Of a DNA stretch of 64,000 nucleotides, positions 1 to 13,200 are shown in pieces. A program made the translations under genes and the position numbers. Source of the DNA: Microglena sp. YARC. Taxonomy: Eukaryota; Chlorophyta; Chlorophyceae; Chlamydomonadales; Chlamydomonadaceae. Each line of letters opens with the position of its first letter. Positions within the stretch are counted from its first letter, which is position 1. The notes under the pieces were generated by a model. That model saw nothing but the letters and a program-made list of their open reading frames with translations, was not told the origin of the DNA and did not search any database. The stretch covers positions 3,631,852 through 3,695,851 of the forward strand of contig CM039464.1 of NCBI GenBank assembly GCA_022414725.1, read 5' to 3'.

Positions 1-130
1 TGTGGAAGTGTATGCGTATGGTTGTGTGTGTATGTTTGTTAATGTTTATGAATGTATGCATATGTATATTCATGTATGTGTATGCATATGTAAATGTATA
101 TGTATGTGCATGTATGAACTAAATAGCTAA
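1..130. repeat. TG/TATG-rich low-complexity DNA
   Basis: Alternating TGTATG and TGTGTG with no coding potential; probably intronic for the glycosyltransferase gene. Confidence 0.7.
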
Positions 131-149
131 AAAAGGAAAACGTGATTAT

Positions 150-727
150 GACATACTTTCAGATCCAGCTGCCAGCTTTTGAACAATCGAAAGGCCTAGG
201 TCTGCAAACAAGGCCACGCCAAAGCAACCAAAGCAAGAAAAGTGATCATGACATACCTTCAGTTCCAGCTGCCAGCTTTTGAACAATCGAAAGGCCTAGG
301 TCTGCAAACAAGGCCACGCCAAAGCAACCAAAGCAAGAAAAGTGATCTTGACATACCTTCAGTTCCAGCTGCCAGCTTTTGAACAATCGATTGGCCTAGG
401 TCTACAAACGGGGCCACGCCAAAGCAACCAAAGCAATAAATAATGATCAATTGATCATGACATACCTTCAGTTCCAGCTGCCAGCTTTTGAACAATCGAT
501 TGGCCTAGGTCTGCAAACGGGGCCACCCCAAAGCATCCAAAGCAACCAGAGCGACCAAAGGAAGACATAGAGATCACGACATACCTTCAGATCCAGCTGC
601 CAGCTTTTGAACTACCGATCGGCCTAGGTCTACAAACAGTGCAACGCAAGAGCAACCAAAACAAGAAATTACTTCAGATCTAGGTCTGCAGACAAGGCAA
701 CACGAAAGCAACCAAAGTATAACACAC
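150..727 (-). repeat. Array of 3'-edge copies of glycosyltransferase exon 4
   Basis: About five units of 105-120 bp. Each holds the last ~75 bases of exon 4 (frame GVAPFxDxGQxIVQKLAAG) followed by a donor-like CTGAAG/GTATGTC on the minus strand. The units are closely similar to one another, implying recent expansion. Reading frames opened by the array are artefacts. Confidence 0.85.
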
Positions 728-917
728 CTTCAGATCCAGCTGCTAGCTTTTGGACAATCAATTGGCCTGGGTCTGCAAACGGGGCCACGCCAAAGCAACC
801 CCAGGAGGACAGAGGTACGGTCCAAATGTTAGGTACGGCTGGAAGGTTTGACCAACGCATCATGTAGTCCTGCACAAAGTTTGACACACATGCCACTCCT
901 CCAATGCGCCTCCAAGC
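728..917 (-). CDS. Glycosyltransferase exon 4
   Basis: A 190-base exon between acceptor GATGGTACAG and donor CTGAAG/GTGTGT. It encodes AWRRIGGVACVSNF, then YMMRWSNLPAVPN, and ends QKLAAGSE plus one base. It follows exon 3 directly in phase 0, giving the GT4 pattern of a helix, a VSxFVxDY strand-turn and a proline-rich linker. Copies of its 5' edge lie at 1.06-2.46 kb and of its 3' edge at 0.15-0.69 kb. Confidence 0.72.
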
Positions 918-1175
918 CTGTACCATCAATTCAGGGAGTTGGGTGTGTGTGGGGGGGAGGGGAGAGGTGTGTGGGGGTGTAGGTGGGGGTGTGGGGGGAA
1001 GGAGGGGGTTGAGTTGTGCGTGTGTGTGTGTGTGTGTGGGGGGGGGGGGGGGGATCATGTAGTACCTCACAAAGTTTGACAACACAGGCCACTCCTCCAA
1101 TGCGCCTCCAAGCCTGGACCACCAAGGTCGGTGGTTGAGGTGGAGGTGAAGGTGGGGGTGGAGTGAGTGTGTGTG

Positions 1176-1236
<61 letters not shown>

Positions 1237-4200
1237 TGGTGGTGGTGGTGAGTGGGTGGGTGGGTGGGGGGGGGGGAATCATGTAGTACCTCACAAAGTT
1301 TGACACACATGCCTCTCCTCCAATGCGCCTCCAAGCCTGTACCACCGAGGTCGGCGTTTTGGGGGTGTATGTGTGTGTGTGTGTGTGTGTGTTGGTGTGT
1401 GTGTGTGTGTGTGTGTAGGTGCGTGTGTGGGTGGGAGTGAGTGTTGGTGTAGATGGATGTGTGTGGGGGGAACGGGACAGGGGGGGGGGGGGGGGGGGGG
1501 GAGGTGTGTGTGTGTGGAATCGTGTACTCCCTCACAAAGTTTGACAAACACAGGCCACTCCTCCAATGTGCCTCCAAGCCTGTACCACCAAGGTCGGTGG
1601 TCGGCGGTTGGGGTGGAGGTGTAGGTGGGTGTGGGAGTGAGATTTGTAGGTCTGGGTGTGGAAGTGAGTGTCGGTGTAGGGGTGTGTGGGGGAAGGAGAG
1701 GGGGTGGAGGTGGGTGCGGGTAGGGGTGGGGTGGGGGAGGGGGTGGAGGTGGGGTGGGGGTGGGGTGGAGGTGGAGGTGGAGGTGGGTGGGGGGGTGGGG
1801 TGGAGGTGGGTGGGGGTGGGGAGGGGGTGGAGGTGGGTGGGGGTGGGGTGGAGGTGGGGGTGGGAGGGGAGGGGGTGGAGGTGGGTGGGGGTGGAATCAT
1901 GTAGTCCCTCACGGAGTTTGACACACAGACCAATCCTCCAATGCGCCCGCAAGCCTGTACCACCAAAGTTGGCGGTCGGCGGTTGGGGTGGAGGTGAGGT
2001 GGGTGTGGGAGTGAGAGTCGGTGTAGTTGTAGGTCTTGGTGTGGGAGTGAGTGTCGGTGTAGGTGAGTGTGTGTGGTGTGTGTGTGTGTGTGTGTGTTTG
2101 TGTGTGTTGTGTGGTGTGGTGGTGGTGGTGGGGGGGGGGGAGGAGGGGGTGTAGGTGGGTGTGGGTGGGTGTGGGTGGAGATGGGTGGGGGTGGAATCGC
2201 GTAGTCCCTCGCAAAGTTTGACACACATGCCACTCCTCCAATGCGCCTCCAAGCCTGTACCACCAAGGTCGGCATTTGGGGTGGAGGTGGGGGTGGGAGT
2301 GAGAGTTGGTGGAGTTGTGGGTGTCGGTGCAGGTGGGTGTGGGGGTGAGTGTTGGTGTGGGTGTGGGTGTGAGTGTGGGTGGAGGTGAGTGGGGGTGGGA
2401 TCATGTGGTCCTGCAAGAAGTTTGACACACATTCCACTCCTCCAGATCACCTCCAACAGGGTTGGTTGATGAGGGTGGTGGTTATGTTGTGTTGTGGAGG
2501 TGGAGGTGGGGGTTCCATTGGGGGATAGGTAAGAGTTTTCGTTGAGGGGCAAGGGTTGGGGTTTAGTTGTGGGGTGGGAGGTTGTGGGGTGGGAGGGGGG
2601 TGGGGGGTTACGTGTGGGTGGGAGGTTGTGGGGTGGGAGGGGGGTGGGGGGTTACGTTGTGGGGTGGGAGGTTGTGGGGTGGGAGGGGGGTGGGGGGTTA
2701 CGTTGTGGGGTGGGAGGTTGTGGGGTGGGAGGGGGGGGGGGATTACGTTGTGGGGTGGGAGGTTGTGGGGTGGGAGGTTATGTTGTGGGGTGGGAGGTGT
2801 GTGGTGGGAGGGGGTGAGGGGTTACGTTGTGGGGTGGGGGTTGGGGTGGGGGTTATGTTGTGAGGTGGGAGGTTGTGGGTGGGAGGGGGGTGGGGGGTTA
2901 CGTTGTGGGGTGGGGGTTGGGGTGGGGGTCAAGTTGTGTGGTGGGAGGTTGTGGGGTGGGGGTTATGTTGTGGGGTGGGGGTTGGGGTGGGGGCTACGTT
3001 GTGTGGTGGGAGGTTGTGGGGTGGGAGGGGGGTGGGGGGTTACGTTGTGGGGTGGGGTTAAGGTGGGGGCTTCGTTGTGTGGTGGGAGGTTGTGGGTGGG
3101 GGGTTACGTTGTGGGGTGGGGGTTTGGGGTGGGGGGGGGGGTTACGTTGTTGTGGTGGGAGGTTGTGGGGTGGGAGGGGGGTGGGGGTTACGTTGTGTGG
3201 TGGGGGTTGGGGTGGGGTTACGTTGTGTGGTGGGAGGTTGTGGGGTGGGAGGGGGGTGGGGGTTACGTTGTGGGTGGGGGTTGGGGTGGGGGTTAAGTTT
3301 TGTGTGGAAGGTTGTGGGGTGGGAGGGGGTGGGGGGTTACGTTGTGGGGTGGGGGTTGGGGTGGGGGTTAAGTTTTGTGGTGGAAGGTTGTTTGGGTGGG
3401 AGGGGGGTGGGGGGTTACGTTGTGGGGTGGGGGTTGGGGTGGGGGTCAAGTTGTGTGGTGGGAGGTTGTGGGGTGGGGGGTTACGTTGTGGGGTGGGGGT
3501 TGGGGTGGGGGCTACGTTGTGTGGTGGGGAGGTTGTGGGGTGGGAGGGGGTGGGGGTTACGTTGTGGGGTGGGTTAAGTGGGGGCTTCGTTGTTGGTGGG
3601 AGGTTTGTGGGTGGGGGTTACGTTGTGGGGTGGGGGTTGGGGTGGGGTTCGTTGTGTGTGGTGGGAGGTTGTGGGGTGGGAGGGGGTGGGGGTTACGTTG
3701 TGTGGTGGGGGTTGGGGTGGGGGTTACGTTGTGTGGTGGGAGGTTGTGGGGTGGGAGGGGTGGGGGGTTACGTTGTGGGGTGGGGTTGGGGTGGGGTTAA
3801 GTTTTGTGGTGGAAGGTTGTGGGGTGGGAGGGGGGGGGGGTTACGTTGTGGGTGGGGTTGGGGTGGGGGTTAAGTTGTGTGGTGGAGGTTGTGGGGTGAG
3901 GGGGGTGGGGGTTACGTTGTGGGGTGGGGGTTGGGGTGGGGGTTACGTTGTGTGGTGGGAGGTTGTGGGGTGGGAGGGGGGTGGGGGTTACGTTGTGGGG
4001 TGGGGTTGGGGTGGGGGTTAAGTTTGTGTGTGAAGGTTGTGGGGTGGGAGGGGGTGGGGGTTACGTTGTGGGTGGGGGTTGGGGTGGGGGTTAAGTTGTG
4101 TGGTGGGAGGTTGTGTGGTGGGAGGGGGGTGGGGGTTACGTTGTGGGGGGGGGTTCGGGTGGGGGTTATGTTGTGAGGTGGGAGGTTGTGGGGTGGGAGG

Positions 4201-7200
4201 GTGGGGGTGGGAGTTATGTTGTGGTGTAAAGGTGGGGGTAACATTTGGGGGATAGGGTGGGGTTTACGCTGGGGGGTGGGGGTGGAGGTGTTGTTTGTGT
4301 TTGTTTGTGTTTGTTTGTGTTTGTGTGTGTGTGTTTGTGTGCTTTGCCTTACCTCCAGGAGCCTATGGAGCCTCTCGCTGGTTCCACTTGGCCCAAAGGG
4401 CACACACACACACACACACACACGCACACACATACACACACACACACACTCACACACAAACCGTTTGTGTTTGTGTGTGTGTGTGTTTGTTAGTGTTTGT
4501 TTATGTTTGTGTGCTTTGCCTCACCTCCAGGAGACCATGGGACCCCTCACCGGTTCTGCCCACTCAAATTTGGAATTGGGCAAAAACATGTCCCCCAAAC
4601 TCCCCCCAAATGCCCCTGAAATGCCCCCAAGTACCCCCCAAATGCACCCAAAATGGCTCCCCAAGCAAACACACACAAACATGAACCCAAACTCAAGTGT
4701 ATGGGTGTGTGTTAGTGTGCTTTGCCTCACTTCCAGGAGCCCATGGGACCTCTGGCTGGTTCCACTTGGGCCAAACGGCACACGCTCACACACACACACA
4801 CAAACCGAAGTGTATGTGTGTGTGTGTGTGTTTGCGTGTGTGTGTGTTTGTGTGTGTGTGTGTGTTTGTTTGTGTCTGTGTCTGTGTTTGTTAGTGCTTG
4901 TTTATGTTTGTGTGCTTTGCCTCACCTCCAGGAGCCCATGGGACCTCTCGCTGGTTCCACTAGGGCCAAACGGCAGAAAATGGACGTTCTGAACCAGCGT
5001 CAAGACCCTGCAAGGCGGTACATTTATTAATTTGAGTGTACATTTATTAATTTGAGTTAATTTGAGATGTACATTTATTAATTTGAGTGTTGGTGTCAGC
5101 GATAGCTGTATTCTTGCCTGTCCTCTATCCGCCAGGGTACTTCTAAGCGCGCGCGGCAGCGCGGTGCCGCGCTGCCTTTTTGAGACCCTCTGCGCAGTTC
5201 GCACAGTTTTTTCACCCCCCTGTGGGCGCAGCGCGCAGTTTTGTCGCTTTTTGCACTAGAAAGCGCTGACTAATTTGAAGTTCGTGCGCTTTAAGCGCTG
5301 ACCAATGTGGCAACAAGTAGTACCCTGCTATCCGCTGACAGTTGGAATATATATTTTGAATCAGTTACTAGGTCGACAGGACATGAAATGGACGTTCTGA
5401 ACCAACGCCAAGACCCTGCAAGGCGGTCAGGTGTACATTAATTACTTTGAGTGATACAAAATACTTTGGCTCAGTTACTTGGCCCAAATATCGGAAAATG
5501 GACGTTCTGGACTTCAGCAAGAGCCTGCAAGGCGGTCAGGTGTACATTAATTAATCTGAGTGCTAAAATAGATACTTTGGCTCAGTTACTTGGCCCAAAT
5601 ATCGGAAAATGGACGTTCTGGACTTCAGCAAGAGCCTGCAAGGCGGTCAGGTGTACATTAATTAATCTGAGTGCTAAAATAGATACTTTGGCTCAGTTAC
5701 TTGGCCCAAATATCGGAAAATGGACGTTCTGGACTTCAGCAAGAGCCTGCAAGGCAGTCAGGCGTACATTTATTAATTTGAGTGCTAAAATAGATACTTT
5801 GGCTCAGTTACTTGGCCCAAATATCGGAAAATGGACGTTCTGGACTTAAGCAAGACCCTGCAAGGCGGTCAGGTATACTATTATTAATTTGAGTGCTAAA
5901 ATAGATACTTTGGCTCAGTTACTTGGCCCCACTATCGGAAAATGGACGTTGTGGACCAATGCCAACACGGCAACACCCTGCAAGGCGGTACATTTGTTCG
6001 TTTGAGTGTACATTTATTAATTTGACTTAATTTGGGATGTACATTTATTAATTTGAGTGTTGGTGTCAGCGATAGCTGTATTCTTGCCTGCCCTCTATCT
6101 TCTGGCAGTTGAAATATACACTTTGGATCAGTAATTTGCCCCAAAAGGCAGAAAATTGACGTTTTGCACCAACGCCAAGACCCTGCAAGGCGGTCAGATG
6201 TACATGTATTAATTTGAGTGTTGGTGTCAGCGATAGCTGTATTCTTGCCTGCCCTCTATCTGCTGGCTGTTGGAATATACATTTTGGATCAGTTACTTGG
6301 CAAAAACTTCCGAAAATGGTTGTTCTTAACCAACGCTAGGACCCTGCATGTTGGTCAGGTGTACATTCATTGATTTGAGTGTAGGTGTCAGCGATAGCTG
6401 TATTCTGTCCTCTATACGCTGACAGTTTGAATATATATTTTGGATCAGTTACTAGAACGAAAGGACAGAAATGGACGTTCTGGGCCAAGGCCGAGACTCT
6501 GCGAGGCGGCCAGATATACATTAATTAACTGGTTTGCTGGAATATACATTAATTAACTGGTTTGCTGGAATATACATTAATTAACTGGTTTGCTGGAATA
6601 TACATTAATTAACTGGTTTGCTGGAATATACATTAATTAACTGGTTTGCTGGAATATACATTAATTAACTGGTTTGCTGGAATATACATTAATTAACTGG
6701 TTTGCTGGAATATACATTAATTAACTGGTTTGCTGGAATATACATTAATTAACTGGTTTGCTGGAATATACATTAATTAACTGGTTTGCTGGAATATACA
6801 TTAATTAACTGGTTTGCTGGAATATTCATTAATTAACTGGTTTGCTGGAATAACATTAATTAACTGGTTTGCTGGAATATACATTAATTTAACTGGTTTG
6901 CTGGAATATACATTAATTAACTGGTTTGCTGGAATATACATTAATTAACTGGTTTGCTGGAATATACATTAATTAACTGGTTTGCTGGAATATACATTAA
7001 TTAACTGGTTTGCTGGAATATACATTAATTAACTGGTTTGCTGGAATATACATTAATTAACTGGTTTGCTGGAATATACATGAATTAACTGGTTTGCTGG
7101 AATATACATTTTGGCTCAGTTACTTGACCCATGGAACAGAAATGGGCAATCTGAACCAACGTCAAGACCCTGCAAGGCGGTCAGGTGTTCATGTTTTCAT

Positions 7201-10200
7201 TTGAGTGCTAAAATATATACTTCGGCTCAGTAACTTGGCCCAAACGGCAGAAAATGGACGTTCTGGACTTAAGCCAAGACCCTGCAAGGCAGTCAGGTGT
7301 ACATTTCTTAATTTGAGTGCTAAAATAAATACTTTGGCTCAGTTACTTGGCCCCACTATCGGAGAATGGACGTTGTGGACCAATGCCAAGACCCTGCAAG
7401 GTGTTCAAATATACATTAATTAATTTGAGAGCTAAAATAGATACTTGGGCTCAGTTACTTGGCCCCACTATCCGAAAATGGACGTTGTGGACCAATGCCA
7501 AAGACCTGCAAGGCGTTCAAATATACATTAATTAATTTGAGAGCTAAAATAAATACTTTGGCTCAGTTACTTGGCCCCACTATCGGAGAATGGACGTTGT
7601 GGACCAATGCCAAGACCCTGCAAGGCGTTCAAATATACATTAATTAATTTGAGAGCTATAATAAATACTTTGGCTCAGTTACTTGGCCCCACTATCGGAA
7701 AATGGACGTTGTGGACCAATGCCAAGACCCTGCAAGGCGTTCAAATATACATTAATTAATTTTGAGAGCTAAAATAAATACTTGGCTCAGTTACTTGGCC
7801 CCACTATCGGAAAATGGACGTCGTGGACCAATGCCAAGACCCTGCAAGGTGTTCAAATATACATTAATTAATTTGAGAGCTAAAATAGATACTTGGGCTC
7901 AGTTACTTGGCCCCACTATCCGAAAATGGACGTTGTGGACCAATGCCAAGACCCTGCAAGGCGTTCAAATATACATTAATTAATTTGAGAGCTAAAATAA
8001 ATACTTTGGCTCAGTTACTTGGCCCCACTATCGGAAAATGGACGTCGTGGACCAATGCCAAGACCCTGCAAGGCGTTCAAATATACATTAATTAATTTGA
8101 GAGCTATAATAAATACTTTGGCTCAGTTACTTGGCCCCACTATCGGAAAATGGACGTTGTGGACCAATGCCAAGACCCTGCAAGGCGTTCAAATATACAT
8201 TAATTAATTTGAGAGCTAAAATAAATACTTTGGCTCAGTTACTTGGCCCCACTATCGGAAAATGGACGTCGTGGACCAATGCCAAGACCCTGCAAGGCGT
8301 TCAAATATACATTAATTAATTTGAGAGCTATAATAAATACTTTGGCTCAGTTACTTGGCCCCACTATCGGAAAATGGACGTTGTGGACCAATGCCAAGAC
8401 CCTGCAAGGCGTTCAAATATACATTAATTAATTTGAGAGCTAAAATAAATACTTTGGCTCAGTTACTTGGCCCCACTATCGGAAAATGGACGTTGTGGAC
8501 CAATGCCAAGACCCTGCAAGGCGTTCAAATATACATTAATTAATTTGAGAGCTAAAATAAATACTTTGGCTCAGTTACTTGGCCCCACTATCGGAAAATG
8601 GACGTTGTGGACCAATGCCAAGACCCTGCAAGGCGTTCAAATATACATTAATTAATTTGAGAGCTAAAATAAATACTTTGGCTCAGTTACTTGGCCCCAC
8701 TATCGGGAAAATGGACGTTGTGGACCAATGCCAAGACCCTGCAAGGTGTTCAAATATACATTAATTGATTTGAGAGCTAAAATATATACTTTGGCTCAGT
8801 TACTTGGCCCCATTATCGGAAAATGGACGTTGTGGACCAATGCCAAGTCCCTGCCAGACTATCAGATATGTATGCAGTGAGTTGAGGGCTGGAATGTATA
8901 CTTTAGTTCAGTTACTTGGCCCAATGGATAGGAAATGGAGTTTTGGACCAACGCCGAGACCATTGGACAGGAAATGGACGTTCTGGACCAATGCCAAGAC
9001 CATGCGTGACAGTCAGATATGTATTCATTTGAGTGCTGAAATGCGGGCCAAGGCCGGGACTCTGCAAGGCGGCCAGATATACATTAAATAACTGGTTTGC
9101 TGGAATATACATTTTGGCTCAGTTACTTGGCCCATGGAACAGAAAATGGACAATTTGGACCAATGCCAAGACCCTGCGAGAAAGTCAGATATATATTCAA
9201 CGGGTTGAGTGCTGGAATAGATACTTTGGCTCAGTTACTTGGCCCAAACGGCAGAAAATGGACGTTCTGGACCAACGCAAAGGCCATGCATGACAGTCAG
9301 ATGTACATGTATTAATTTGAGTGCTGGAATATACATTGTGGCTCAGTGACTTAGCCCAAAGGACAGAAAATGGACTCGCTGAGACGCCGAGACTGTCGGA
9401 TATGTATGCAGTGAGTTGAGGGCTAAGATATATACTTGGGTTCAATTACTTGGCCCAATGGATAGGAAATGGAGTTTTGGGACCAAAGCCAAGACCCTGC
9501 ATGGCGGTCAGATGTAAAAAGGGCAGGAAATGGACGTTCTCGACCACGGCGAAGAGCCTGCATGACGGTCCGATGTATATGCATCACTTTGAGTGCTGGA
9601 ATATACATTTTGTTTGATAATTAAATGAGTGAAGTGCTGGAACAGATACTTAGGCTCAGTTAATTGACACCAAGGACAGAAATAGAAGATTTGGACCAAA
9701 GCCGAGACCCTGCATGTTGGTCAGGTGTATATTAATCCATTCAGAGCTGGAATCATAGTTGTTTTTGTACTGTAAGCAACAGCTTCTAGGCAGCTCCCTT
9801 GGCTCGCTACCAAGTCAAACCTGGGATCAAGGTTGCAACCAATCATAGCTTTTTGCTTTGGCTACGAGCAGCAGCTTCTAGGCAGCAACCTTGATTCCAG
9901 GTTTGACTTGGTAGCAAGCCAAGTGAGCTGCCTAGAAGCTGTTGCTTGTAGCGGAAAAGAAAAGCTTTGGCTAGAATATGCTATCTAGTACTATCTGGTG
10001 AATATACTATCTTTCACGCCTCTCCTTGATTCCGCCTCTAACGACCACCGCAGGGAGCTTGTCTGCCGTGGTCAACAGGGGTAGTGGTGAATGTTCGTTT
10101 GGTTGTGGGTTGGTATCTCTCACCAACCCTAAGTGTGCCTACTTGCATATTGTAGGAGTGGCACCACCATTCAAACTGAATCCTCTGTGTCGCTGGTTTG

Positions 10201-13200
10201 TGTCGGGAGACCCACCTCCTGGGGTGAAAGTCTTTTCACAACTTAAAAAAAAAAAAAACATAAACCTGCAATCTCTTAAACAAAGAATCCTGTGTTGAAC
10301 TGAATCCCTAGATCGCTTGAGGAAGAAGAGTCGGGGGTTCGATTCCCCCTTCGGTCGCTCTTGGCGTTGCAGGTTGTCGTCAACCGCGATGGTAGCTTGT
10401 ACAGTTGAGGTAGGAGACCGCTCCCCACCCGCGCACGACGGGCTCCCTTAACACCACGCCCCACCAGGCGTTATCATTACCTTTATTTTTGAATCCCTAG
10501 CCTACCTTTCACCCCATGGACTAGCAATTGATTGTACAAATGATCATATGCCAAACTGAATCCTGAGCCTACCTTTCACCCCATGAACTAACAATCGCTT
10601 AAAAAAAAAAGTAAGTAAGTAAATATAAATCAGAAAATAAATAAATCAGAAAATAAATTAATAAATATTAAAGAAAGAAATGACCCTTGCTTACCTTTCA
10701 CCCCATGAACTAACGATGGCTTCAAATAAATAAAAACATAAATCAGTAAATAAATAAATAAATGCATACACACATAAATAAATAAATACATAAATAAATA
10801 AATAAATACATAAATGAATAAATAAATACATAAATAAATAAATACATAAATAACTCTCGCTTACCTTTCACCCCATGAACTAACGATGGCTTCAAACAAG
10901 GATCCATGCACGACATCACATCTCTGCTGTTGCTGTTTCTCTTGTGTCTGTTTTTGTTGCTGCTGTTGTTGTTCTTGCTCTTGCTGCTGCTGTTGTTGCT
11001 GTTGCTGCTGCTGCTTCTGTTGTTGCTGCTGCTGCTGCTCATCATTTATTAGCAGGGATGATAGAGAGAGCTGTCTTCTGTCCCTGTTGATGGAGCCGGG
11101 CCTCTGCGCCAGCTGGCTGTCGTCAGCGTCTACAAGGATCCATGGTTTCACTCGTACTGCGGTTTTGGAGCCACAACTATGTGAATGCTCAGCAGCGCCT
11201 GTACTGCTAAGTGTACTTTCTTTTGAGGCAGGTGCACTTTCTTTCAAGGTGCCTGTACTGCTATTTGTACTTCCACTTGAAGTGTGGGTACATACAATTT
11301 GTTGGATGCAGGATAGGACACCCCTTTGTACCGCATTGGTATCGCCTGAATCCTGAAGTACAGCGTGGTACGTGATAAGACCCTGGTCTTGAGTGCCGCT
11401 TGACAGGTAGGACTGGCAGCTCCGAGACCACTGGACAACTTGCTGGGCATGCCCCCTTTCAGCAGTGGTAGCTGTCGGCATGACCATAAGCTCTGACAAG
11501 TTGCAGCAGGGTTGAACCCCGGTTGAGGCAGCAACTAGTAGCTGAGCTTTGTAGCTGAGGCAGACCACGTGGACTGTGTGACCTGGCAGCAGGCAGTGTA
11601 AGAACAAATGCAATTAGGTGGTGGAAGTAAGTAGTAGCTGAGCCGTGTAGCTGAGACAAAGCACGTGGACTGTGTGACCTGTCAGCGGGCAATGTAAGAA
11701 CAAATGTAGTTCAGGTGGTGGAAGTAAATAGCAGCTGAGCCTTGTAGGTGAGGCAGACCGCGTGGACTGTGTGACCTGGCAGCAGGCAGTGTAAGAACGA
11801 ATGTAGTTCAGGTAGTGGAAGTAAGTAGTAGCTGAGCCTTGTAGCTGAGGAAAAGCACGTGGACTGTGTGACCTAGCAGCAGAAAGTGTAAGAACGGATG
11901 TAGTTCAGGTGGTGTAAGTCAGTAGTAGCTGAGCCTTGTAGCTGAGACAAAGCATGTGGACTGTGTGACCTGGCAGCGGGCAGGATGCGTCATTTAGTAC
12001 GGGTTTGGGTGTTGGAATGCTGGTGTTGCAAAAAAGGTAATGATAACGCCTGGTGGGGCGTGGTATTAAGGGAACCCGTTGTGCACGGGTAGAGAGTGGT
12101 CTTCTACCTCAACTGGACAAGCTACCATCGTGGTTGACAACGACCTGCAACGTTTAGGGCAACCGTAGGGGGAATCGAACCCCCGACCCTACATTCTGAA
12201 AGCGACTTGGTGTACCACTACACCAATTGATTCGCTGAAAGGGGCTAAATTGCTGGTGTTGCATAGCACTAACAAACTGTTAATTCATTAGGGGGGTTGT
12301 CAATGTTGTATTGGGCCACATCAGTCTCGCATGGTATCGTACCATACATGGCTAGTGACCGGCATAGCATATGATGTTGACATAAGGCGAGTATGATATC
12401 ATATGATATCATACAAACTGCATCATATAATATTGCATATAAATGGTAACTTTAGCCTAGACAGACTACCGGCATCATATGATTTCATATGATGACATAT
12501 CATATTGCTGTTCCCTACATATATGGCACAATATAGGGTTGTTGAGAACAATATCTAGTATGATAACATGATCGTACGTTCTCATACTTAACAGCCCTAT
12601 TCCAGTTTTCTTTTTCTGAAAGTTTTTTTCCTTCTAGCTTGACGGTTTTAGGCCTCCTCCAGGAACAGTGTTTTGGTGCTTTATATAGCTTTTCATAGCT
12701 TTTAGAGCTTTTAATAGCTTGTTAGGGTCATTTAGAGGAAAACAAAAAAAACCTACTTTATTATAGCGATAATTTTGCTAAAATGGGGTCAAAACTAGCG
12801 ATCGCTATATGTTGCGGGGGGAGAAATCCCTGCCCTATTCATTTTGTTCCAGTGCCATTCTATACACAGGAGTGTGGCGAGGTAGTGCTTTTACTGCCTT
12901 TTGTACTCCACCTGCAGAAGGTGAGCAGTCGGAAGGCTGAAAGACTATTTCATTAATCAAACAAGTTATATGCAGTGTCGCAAGCGACGCGGAAAATTGG
13001 CGAAGTGCGTTGGCAACAGAACGACGAAATCAAAGATGGACCATGCAAAGGTGCAATCAATATATAAGCTAGCAGGCCTCACCTGAGTCTGCCAATGTGA
13101 GGACATCGTCTAATGACGTGATCATACTTCCATCGATCAACACAAGCAGGTCTTACCTGTCTGCCAATGTGAGGACACCGTCTAATGAAGTGATAATTTT

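Noticed and set aside
669..2552. 627-codon minus-strand open frame rich in His, Pro and Thr
   Set aside because: It is a CA/CCA-rich intron array plus exon-edge copies; only the part at 728-917 is a real exon.
2556..3873. Gly/Val/Trp-rich frames on the plus strand (up to 348 codons)
   Set aside because: Translations of the G-rich minisatellite in several frames at once; no codon structure.
5133..5327. GCGC-rich block as a CpG-type promoter or RNA gene
   Set aside because: Seven copies with inverted ends and 8-bp duplications identify it as a MITE.
6511..7110. CRISPR-like regular 28-bp repeats
   Set aside because: Units abut without unique spacers, the genome is eukaryotic and no cas-type gene is nearby. 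The same holds for the 18-, 19- and 34-bp arrays.
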